DNA from: Enoplolaimus lenunculus
Taxonomy: Eukaryota > Nematoda > Enoplea > Enoplida > Thoracostomopsidae
Reading direction: 5' to 3'
NCBI GenBank assembly: GCA_030248215.1
Contig: JASANG010001572.1
Coordinates: forward strand, 57,714-121,713
DNA length: 64,000 bases
The notes beneath the pieces were generated by a model. The model saw only the letters and a program-made list of their open reading frames with translations, did no database searches and had not been told where the DNA came from. Positions 56,401 to 64,000 of this stretch are shown piece by piece (position 1 is the stretch's first letter; every line of letters starts with the position of its first letter). A program made the position numbers and the translations under genes.

Positions 56401-57743
56401 TAACCGACAGGGAAAATGCAAAACCTGAGGTCAGCAAATTTTGCTGGACCGGATACGTAACTGGAAGTTATTCAACATTAGGCAGTTAAAGTGATGTTAA
56501 AAACGCAAATTTTAACAATACTCTTTGAAATGTTGTCAAAAAGCTGTCTATAAGCTTGTTATATTTTTTCAGACAGCTTCAGAGCGCGATTAAAATTTCA
56601 GCAATTGCTTCAAGTTAGAAACAAACGCAGACACTCGTTTCAAAACAAAAACTTCTTCCACCGTTGATTTTCCGTCGAAATTAGATACATAGGTACCTGT
56701 GTCCTGATTGAGCCGCGTAGAGTAACGTGCAACCGGACGTATGTATTTGTGTTGATTCTATAACATATCTATAACCTAATTAAAGTAATATTCCAAATTA
56801 AATGTTTGATTAAATTATGCCATCAATTTTTACGCCTATGACCTAATTTCCGTTGTACAGAGAAAACAAAACGTGTTCAAGAAAGTAATTTAACGCCGTG
56901 ACCAAAGGGTTAATAATGGCATTGATTAAACATGCGATATCAGACATTCTGCTACTTCCATTATATACGTTCTCTTATTCTACATATGTAGCCTCACGTT
57001 TAGATTTTCTACAAACAACCACCATTGTCAAATAATTTATGCATATTTGCTTGTAGCTAACGGCCAATACGTCACGATTAAAAAACTATCGAATCCTTAT
57101 GAAAAATTAAAAATCTTAAAATACTGATGCCAGTGTACGTTCAAGTAATATCTATAAATCTACCATTACGCCCGTATAAACAGGACAGATGGGCTTCCAT
57201 CATTTCAACATGCAATATATGTAATACAGCTTATAGGTCATACGAGTTTATAAGACACACTAATAAATATATACACGAATAATATACACACTACGGCAAA
57301 CACGATACGCCTTTATGATTAATGGAGGCAGCATTTGACCTGTAGTTCGTTACGAAATAGGAGCAAGCTAAATTAAATTCAAACGGGTCTATAACACTAT
57401 TTTGCTAAAACATTTTTTCACCCTGCAACACATAGAATAGTGGAAATGGGTAGCTGTTAAAGTGTTAAAAATGCATCGGTGTGACATGTTAGCTTTGTAT
57501 CGTAAACACTTTGGAGACCTTAGGCCACGGAACGGCGACTTGTTATCTATCTTCTGATATTTTATTGTTGCTTAGTATTTGATCTGAATTATCCGGCTAG
57601 GGTATGTTTGGTGTCCAGTCGCACCGTGGTGATACTTTTTTATCCACTGGTTGATTACCTATATTGATCGAAAAATTTTATAAGGTTTTTCAAACAATAC
57701 AAGTCTACCCTTGGTTTCAAGGGGCTACAAACATCTAGTATAA
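53476..57743. other. Long AT-rich stretch, no gene seen
   Basis: Both strands were read for exons with acceptor/donor pairs and for tRNA-like folds; none could be supported. 53540-53900 holds weak CCGG-type repeat traces (TATCTGGCCCCGATAAAAAA, CCGGTCTGGCCCGG). The rest looks single-copy. Confidence 0.35.
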
Positions 57744-57960
57744 AGGGGCACTTTTGTAGTTTCCACCCACAGTGGAAAAGTTTCCCCCGCCACAACAATT
57801 TCGTGTTCAGGGGCTGCAATCTGAAAGGATACTAAGCTGACGAAAAATTTACGCAATAGAAACGTTTTTAAAACAGGAAAACAAAACATTTTCATGTTAA
57901 AGTGAAAAAGTCCCCTCCCCACATTTGCGTAGTGGTGGGGGGAAACTACAAAAGAGCCGA
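57744..57960 (+). mobile_element. MITE with CTTTTGTAGTTTCC ends
   Basis: 217 bp. Left GGGGCACTTTTGTAGTTTCC, followed by ACCCACAGTGG. Right end reverse-complemented: TCGGCTCTTTTGTAGTTTCC, followed by CCCCACC. Only copy in the window. Non-coding. Confidence 0.65.
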
Positions 57961-58830
57961 ACAATGTGTATACTTATATTTTTAAGGTGGGAACTACGGA
58001 GTGCAAAATGAATAGACCTATAAGTAGTATGCATATTTTTTAAATACTACAAGAGCTAAAAATCACAAGCAAAACTAACCATTTATCTATGAATCGTACG
58101 AACTTCTTTCAAATATTTCTAAATAAAAAAACAGAAAAAAAAGCATAAAGAATAAAACGAGCGTACGGCTCTCAGTTCTCAGCGCAAAATAAGTTCTGGC
58201 ACAAATCCGGCGACGAAAAGTAGTCACCTTTCTTCCTTCATTCAGTGTCTACAGTTTTTCCCATTTTTATCAGTAAAAACCTTGATAGACAATTATTATG
58301 ACACTAAAACAACTTGTGTTTTTTCAACCTTTATGCCTCAGCTAACATATACCATATATCATATTAAAACCGCAAAACACTAAACGCTTGCTAAGAAGTT
58401 TTAGGCAACTATTAATTATATACACCAGAGTATAATTATATAAGAATACTTTACACACTCATGCATAAAAATAAAGTTAATACACATACGCATATATTTA
58501 ATTCTATAGACGTAACACGCAAACCCAACACAACCACACGTGAAAAACAATGAAACATACGTAGTTTATCGAAGTCAGTTAGCATAATGTTCAAGATCCA
58601 AAAACATACTCCAATGCCATGATTTGCACCAGATTTAGTACCGAACACTCTGTTCAAAATTTTTTATCGAGCCCGGAGTTCGGACATTATTTGTCCGGAT
58701 TAAACCAGGCTCGTTCGAATTACACCAAGCTGCAAAAAATATATTTTATATTGAATATGCGAGATTGTAAAACAACATTTTCTGATTTTTTAAATTAAGT
58801 ATATATCAGTAAGCTAGCATGCATACTTGC
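57961..58830. other. No gene seen
   Basis: AT-rich, nothing supported. Confidence 0.35.
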
Positions 58831-59214
58831 TAGGGATGTGCCGATACCAAAATTTTTGCCGATGCCGATACCGATTCTTATTTTGAAATTTTGCCGATGC
58901 CGATCCCAACTTTAGTACACCATGCTTAATAAGAAGATAGAATACTACATTACGTCATTATATGAAGGATTAAACCCTAACCGTCATAAACGATTATAAT
59001 TTGATAAGAACGGTTAATTTCAATTAATTTTTCAAACACAAACGCAAGAGAGATAACAATTTTCCTGAGTAGAAACACTATTGTGCACCCAGAAATGAAA
59101 TTGATAGCATTCCAACTGACTGTTATGTGCAAAAAGTATCGGCAAAGAATCGGCAATTTTTTTGCAGTGCCGATTATTACCGATGCCGATGCCGATTAAT
59201 CGGCACATCCCTAA
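58831..59214 (+). mobile_element. AGGGATGTGCCGAT MITE, full copy
   Basis: 384 bp. Left TAGGGATGTGCCGATACC, right GATTAATCGGCACATCCCTA. The subterminal regions repeat GCCGATGCCGAT. Such ends resemble hAT-type elements of many animals (family inference). Partial copy at 59854-59990. Confidence 0.75.
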
Positions 59215-59564
59215 TACTTACCGTTTCTCTTGAGATATATAATAGATAAATTCTGAACCTGGGTAATTCCTCGTCCAATGTGGTTAGCATTGGAAAAATT
59301 ACTGACCCGATAATTAGACAAAATGGGGAGACTTCTAGTAGCGAAACACCGCGTCAAATTTTTGGATAAATATTTTTGTTTTACTGCTGTTAATTTTGTG
59401 TAAAATTGAAACAAAGAGCTTCACAGAATAAAAAATGCTATGTCAAGCATATTAATAATTTGAACAAAATTAAATGCGGTGAGGAACCAAAATGTACCAT
59501 CAAAACATATTTTCACGGATGCCGACAGCCGCAGATGAATGTCGTCTGGCGAGGAGGACCCTAA
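59215..59564. other. No gene seen
   Basis: AT-rich spacer. Confidence 0.35.
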
Positions 59565-59660
59565 CCCCCACCCCCGGGGCCCCCCACACCCCCCGGGGCA
59601 CCCCCCCCCAACCCCCCCCACCCCCCCCCCCCCCCCCCCACCCCCCCCCGCCCCACACCA
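59565..59660 (+). repeat. C-rich low-complexity tract
   Basis: About 95 bases, almost entirely C on the plus strand with A and a few G, including a run of about twenty C. Out of keeping with the AT-rich surroundings. May be a true low-complexity tract or a read/assembly artefact. Confidence 0.7.
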
Positions 59661-59853
59661 CAAAAAAAAACAACCCTAATAATATCTACACCTTGTGTCC
59701 TGTAACCATAATGCCGCAAGGTCGCAATCAGCAACGCCATTCCTTCCTGTCACCACACCCAATGTTCAGTCTTTCGGTGGCATTTACAGTGAGCACACCA
59801 AATGAACTCAAATTTTTAAAAATCTGACATATGCGTCAACCAACCGTAAGTTT

Positions 59854-59990
59854 TGGGACGCGCCGATACCAAAATTTTTGCCGATTGCGATGTTTATTTT
59901 GAAAATTTGCAGATACTGAGCCGATGCCTATTCTAACTTTAGTACACCATGCTTAAAGGACAGATAAGATACTACATTACATCATTTATA
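59854..59990 (+). mobile_element. AGGGATGTGCCGAT MITE, left part
   Basis: TGGGACGCGCCGATACC, AAAATTTTTGCCGATTGCG and AACTTTAGTACACCATGCTT match 58831 onward. The tRNA-like pair follows where the element breaks off. Confidence 0.6.
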
Positions 59991-60200
59991 AGGCATAAAA
60001 ACCTGCAAACTCAGCAGTTCGTTGGGATGCGTCGTTGCTCAGTGGTAGCGCGCTGGAGTAAAAATCTATCGGCAATGGGTCATAAGTTCTGACAAGGCAT
60101 AAAAACTTGAAAACTAAGCAGTTGATTGTGAGGCGGTGTGACTCAGTGTTAGCGCGCTGGACTGAGAATCTGTCGGCCATGGGTCACGAGATCGAAAACG
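59991..60200 (+). repeat. Tandem pair of tRNA-like units, period 103 bp
   Basis: Two copies starting AAGGCATAAAAAC at 59991 and 60094. Each holds GCTCAGTGGTAGCGCGCTGG or ACTCAGTGTTAGCGCGCTGG (A-box and D-arm-like), then AGAATCTGTCGGC (anticodon-arm-like) and GGGTCACGAGATCG (poor B-box). Looks like a tRNA-derived SINE head duplicated in tandem. Neither unit keeps a full cloverleaf. Confidence 0.55.
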
Positions 60201-60713
60201 CGTAAGAACGCCCCTCAATTTCTGCTGCAACAAATTCAAAGCTAAAAACCGTCGTACCCTAACCTACCCAAGTTATCAAATTCGACTAAGGCTTCGCCAC
60301 CTGCCGGAGTCGAATACTGAACTGTTTTGACTGATCCCAATCAGTATTTTTGGAATCGAATTTCACCCTGGTAAATGATTGTCTACTGTACCGGATGTTT
60401 GTCGGCAGATTTTGACAAATAACCATCAGTTATTACATGAGCCGCGACTATCTACCAACTATATTGATCTACAAAATATAACGAATTATGAATTCCAGAC
60501 AGATAATACATTCAAGTCGGACTGAAAAGTGGGCTTTAATTACTTTTGTAGAAGTTTTAACAAACACAACATAACATCATATTAAATCCAATACCTGGCA
60601 TTTTACCAAGTAGTACTTTGCAGCATTCATACAATAATCACTACATATAATTCCGTAATCAGACACACACATTGTCAGTCTAAGTAGAAACCGGGACATC
60701 AGACTTTTTTAAC
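60201..60713. other. No gene seen
   Basis: No supported exon. One palindromic trace (ATTCGACTAAGGC / GCCGGAGTCGAAT) at 60280-60330 recalls the GACTC-rich family. Confidence 0.3.
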
Positions 60714-60955
60714 ATGGTGCGCCACGCAGCCCGCCTTTCCAACTGCCTTTTAGTCAACTTTATGTTTCGACTTGACCGTATGGTGTCAGTAAGCATACAA
60801 CACAAAGTACATTGCATTTACTGCATGAGTACACTCTACTACTGCGCCACGCAACCCGCCTCTTTAACTGCATTTTTCGTCGACTATATGTGTATGCTGA
60901 GAGCAAGCATACAATACAATGTGCATTGCATTTATTGCATATGCACTAGGACAAG
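60714..60955 (-). repeat. Two copies of a 120-bp repeat with GCGCCACGCA.CCCGCC
   Basis: Copies start near 60717 and 60838, with a third at 61890-62010. All read GCGCCACGCAGCCCGCC, AACTGC.TTTT.GTC.ACT, then CAAGCATACAA and TGCATTTACTGCAT. On the minus strand the first block is the 5' part of a tRNA-like sequence (GGCGGGCTGCGTGGCGCAGT). Confidence 0.6.
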
Positions 60956-61066
60956 TGTCAGTCTAGGTAGGAACCGGGACTTTAGACCTTTTACTAAGCA
61001 GCTGGAAAAGCGGGCTAGAACGGGGATCGAACTCTCAGCCTATGGATCCTTAAGCGAGCACTCTAC

Positions 61067-61888
61067 TGTCGGTATATGTGCACGTAAGTGTATGTAAAGC
61101 AAATGTTGCCATGCCTGTGCACATATACCGGTATAAGAAGTTGTTGCAACGACCGCGTGGTGTAGTGGTTGCATGCTTCGCTCGAGCGCAAGAGGGCCGA
61201 GGTTCGATTCCCGGCGTGGTCATTAACTCTGGGCAGAACTTCAAACAGGGGTCGTGCAGACCGTATAGTACCAACATGGAGGTCCCACCGAGACGGGCAC
61301 TGCAAACAGCAAGCCCATGAATTCGGGTAGTTGGATTCACGGTCCGGGACGACCGCCTGTAAAAAAGAGGGATGTCGGTAGATGTGCACGTAAGTGTATG
61401 TAAAGCAAATGTTGCCATGCCTGTGCACATATACCGGTATAAGAAGTTGTTGCAACGACCGCGTGGTGTAGTGGTTGCATGCTTGGCTCGAGCGCAAGAG
61501 GGCCGAGGTTCAATTCCCGGCGTGGTCATTAACTTTGGGCAGAACTTCAAACAGGGGTCGTGCAGTCCGTATAGTACCAACATGGAGGTCCCACTGAGAC
61601 GGGCACTGCAAACAGCAAGCCCATGAATTCGGGTAGTTGGATTCACGGTCCGGGACGACCGCCTGTAAAAAAGAGGGATGTCGGTATATGTGCACGTAAG
61701 TGTATGTAAAGCAAATGTTGCCATGCCTGTGCACATATACCGGCATAAGAAGTTGTTGCAACGACCGCGTGGTGTAGTGGTTGCATGCTTGGCTCGAGCG
61801 CAAGAGGGCCGAGGTTCGATTCCCGGCCTGGTCATTAACTCTGGGCAGAACTTCAAACAGGGGTCGTGCAGACCGTATAGTACCAACA
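61067..61888 (+). repeat. 306-bp tandem array, 2.7 units
   Basis: Units start at 61067, 61373 and 61679 with TGTCGGTATATGTGCACG and are nearly identical; the third stops after ACCAACA. Because 306 is a multiple of 3, one minus-strand frame (61050-61889) stays open through the array; it is a by-product and not a gene. Each unit holds an inverted repeat (GGTATATGTGCAC / GTGCACATATACC), a tRNA-like segment, and an A-rich AAAAAAGAGGGA near its end. The near-identity of the units points to recent amplification. Confidence 0.8.
61151..61221 (+). tRNA. tRNA-like segment in array unit 1 (probably not functional)
   Basis: 71 nt starting GACCGCGTGGTGTAGTGG and ending GTTCGATTCCCGG plus CGTGGTC. GACCGCG pairs with CGTGGTC over 7 bp (one G-U). 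The anticodon loop CTCGAGC would give CGA (Ser-like), but the stem has mismatches here (CTTCG), the T-stem has a bulge, and the long variable arm expected of tRNA-Ser is missing. Copies at 61457-61527 and 61763-61833 have CTTGG at the stem. Best seen as the tRNA-derived head of a SINE. Confidence 0.4.
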
Positions 61889-62010
61889 TCTACCACTGCG
61901 CCACGCAGCCCGCCTGTCCAACTGCATTTTTCGTCGACTATATTTGTCGACCGTATGCTGCCAGCTAGCATACATACAGTGGACACTGCACTATATTGCA
62001 TGTGCACATA

Positions 62011-63189
62011 ACGGACAAGCATGTCTCACATGCTTACAAGCAGTCTCACATGCTTACATGCATATTTGCTTATAAATACAACTCAAAACCGTTGGTATGG
62101 TCTGCGCGTTTATAACGGGACATACAGGAAATCGTTACATACATACACCCCGAAATGTAATGGTGATTAAAAATAAAATTTGCTACGCTGGAGATTAAAA
62201 CTACTGAGACAACCAAAGGGTAAAAACGCATAATATTTCCTAACTCACTGCCATCTGGCAGAACTTTTTTATTGAAGTTATACATTAAGACAACAAAATC
62301 CTGGCTACGTTCGTGTAGTACGAACAAGTTTACGCGACGAAGAAGTTTTAATATATAAATAAATATGAATTATTTGCACACAATGATGCTCAAACAATCT
62401 GATCGACTAGCTACGGTATTAAATCAACGTTCTAAAAACAACTAAACTGATATCGTATTAAGCCGAAATTCCCAGACGCAGTTTACATTTAACAGAAAAA
62501 TTAATGTACATTAATTGCTAGACTTACATGTAGCGTGTCAGTTGATAAAGATAGAAACGAAATTGAGGCACAAGTCAGAATATTCTGACGACATGTTTAG
62601 CTAGACGATGATCCAAATAGTTTCTGAGAAGTTTGCGTGCATTCATTTGCAGAGCGTATTGCTTATACTTTACGACGAAAATGGTGGTAGAGGCGGGCAC
62701 AATTGTCACCACCGATTGGCATCTTCGTGCATGCGATGTAATGAAAAACGTGCTAGTATCAGCATAGAATGGTCTTTTGGGTTGTGTCCCAGGGTTTCTT
62801 TGAGTCAGGGTTCCGTGTATGAATGCACTTTCCCTAAAATGTTTGGCATATGTCGCATCTCCGTGTGTAGGAGTTGTAGAGCAAGCAGGTGTAAAGATGA
62901 AGTGCCAAGAAAATTTATTTTCCTAACATAGGATTCGTTTAGCTTTGTCGATTAGAGACGAAGGAAGTGGGGGCAGGGAAGCACTCCGGTAGGGAAATCC
63001 GGTATTTTTCACTATCCGATTCCTGAAATAAATCCGGCATTTTTTCACCGGAATTTTCCTGCATTTTCGGTATTGAAAATTTTTTCGTTCGAAAATTTGG
63101 GAAAAATTTGCATATTATTCAAACTTATTTTCTAAAATTGTCTGAACGTGTACTGCCGATATTTTCAATTTGAGCCATACTTCATAATT
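62011..63189. other. No supported gene
   Basis: Minus frame 62070-62327 (MFVLHERSQDFVVLMYNF...) and plus frame 62608-62931 were examined; neither has splice sites, a signal or a recognisable domain. 62980-63120 holds a diverged CCGG-type repeat (CCGGTAGGGAAATCCGG). Confidence 0.3.
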
Positions 63190-63590
63190 TGCAGAGTACA
63201 ACCGGAGGTCTGCCTCCACCTACGACTCCGGTAGAAAAACGGCCTCCGGCTCTGGCTCCGGCTCCGGTAGAATTTTTGCCGGAGGTTTCGACAATTTCGG
63301 TAGTAAAATTTTACATAATTTTGCAAAATTTATCTGTTTAGCGCGTTTTGTTTCATGTTCGTCACAGTTTTCGGGAAAGAATTCGCGAAATTTCGCAGAA
63401 AATTAGCGTAAAATCAAACAACTTAACAACATATTGCAAATATATATGCTAAATTTAGCCAATTAACTATCATTTTTACTACCTAATTTCGCATCACCTT
63501 CGGTTCTGGCTCCGGCTCCGGCAAGTTTCGTTGATCTCCGGCTTCGTCTCCGGCCCCGGTATTTTTCACCTCCGGTCGCACCCTGATAAT
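63190..63590 (+). mobile_element. ACCGGAGGT element, best copy
   Basis: About 400 bp. Left AGTACAACCGGAGGTCTGCC, right CACCTCCGGTCGCACCCTG. Core AATTTTGCAAAATTTATCTG and GTTTAGCGCGTTTTG match 16708-17083 closely. Confidence 0.7.
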
Positions 63591-64000
63591 TTGTCACACG
63601 TTTCCAGCTTCTGCATCTTTTCTGGATTTTGGCATTGTAAATGGTGTTTTATAAGATTTTAATTTTTAATAAATGCTCGAGTGTACAGAGAAAGGATTAT
63701 CCCGATAGGAGCAAATGCTTGAACCGCGACTTCAAACTTAATTCAAACAGAAAACAATTGGCTCAAAATAGCACTCGACTGTGCTTCCTTCCAAGCCAGA
63801 TTTTTAGTTTAAACATTCAAGAGTACACTTGATTATGACTATATATTACAATGGAATAAACTTCGTCAAGCAAGATTCTGCGAAATTCACTAAAATACAT
63901 TGAAGCCGAATTTAGCTTCTGTGGAAAGTGAGGATCTACAAAACACAAAAAATTGGTAAAAAATTATACTTTATTTCGCTAATAAACTATTGTTACCTTT
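63591..64000. other. No gene seen
   Basis: AT-rich window edge. A 63-codon plus frame (63641-63832) has no support. Confidence 0.35.

Larger units (their letters stand above)
60996..61915 (-). repeat. tRNA-like element split by a tandem array
   Basis: Minus strand. The 5' part (61889-61915) reads GCGGGCTGCGTGGCGCAGTG then GTAG; the 3' part (60996-61066) reads GTAGAGTGCTCGCTTAAGG, GAGAGTTCGATCCCCG and TCTAGCCCGC. GCGGGCT and AGCCCGC form a perfect 7-bp acceptor stem. The 822-bp array at 61067-61888 lies in the D-arm and is flanked by TCTAC on both sides (61062-61066 and 61889-61893), a likely 5-bp target-site duplication. Confidence 0.65.

Noticed and set aside
59421-59827. Poly-Pro and poly-Gly frames on the two strands
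   Set aside because: Translation of the C-rich tract; no coding signal.
61050-61889. 279-codon minus-strand open frame with repeated peptide blocks
   Set aside because: It exists because the 306-bp tandem unit is divisible by three; it runs exactly through the array, ends with it and contains tRNA-like DNA. No promoter, splice site or domain.
62070-62327. Minus frame containing SQDFVVLMYNFNKKVLPDGS
   Set aside because: Looks faintly protein-like, but no acceptor, donor or partner exon was found and I recognise no family.

Overview
The window looks like repeat-rich nuclear DNA of an invertebrate, most likely a nematode. It is AT-rich, its introns are short to medium with tight TTTTCAG/TTTTAG-like acceptors, and its dispersed elements carry degenerate runs of TTAGGC, the nematode telomere motif. 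A secreted Lustrin-type cysteine-repeat protein also fits. The species cannot be named from sequence alone. No LTR retrovirus, Polinton, LINE open reading frame or CRISPR array was seen.

Layout. 1-12.4 kb: mostly non-coding, with one well-spliced orphan exon on the minus strand (1856-2022) and several short inverted-repeat elements. 12.46-32.29 kb, plus strand: a complete ADAMTS-type metalloprotease that I could thread through 25 exons with matching splice phases, giving about 1125 residues: signal peptide, prodomain, zinc protease with HEIGHTLGMQHD, disintegrin-like and Cys-rich regions, and seven thrombospondin type-1 repeats. Its introns are packed with miniature inverted-repeat elements (MITEs), some nested. 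33.9-36.6 kb, minus strand: a two-exon secreted protein of 492 residues with seven double-cysteine (Lustrin-type) repeats. 38.3-43.3 kb, plus strand: isolated short exons that resemble halves of ubiquitin-like domains, one with a decayed tandem copy. 43.8-46.0 kb, minus strand: two weak exon candidates. 46.87-50.24 kb, minus strand: a CPPED1-type metallophosphoesterase with a poly-Gln N-terminal extension. 50.3-64 kb: non-coding, with MITEs, tRNA-like repeats and a 306-bp tandem array inserted inside an older tRNA-like element.

The two secreted products (ADAMTS protease and Lustrin-type protein) converge toward 32.3-33.9 kb and would both act outside the cell, for example in matrix or cuticle, but nothing here shows that they work together. 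The most unusual material is in the repeats: a MITE family built on telomere-like TTAGGC sequence, a TTAA-flanked MITE carrying a tRNA-like Pol III promoter, and the disrupted tRNA-like element at 61 kb.
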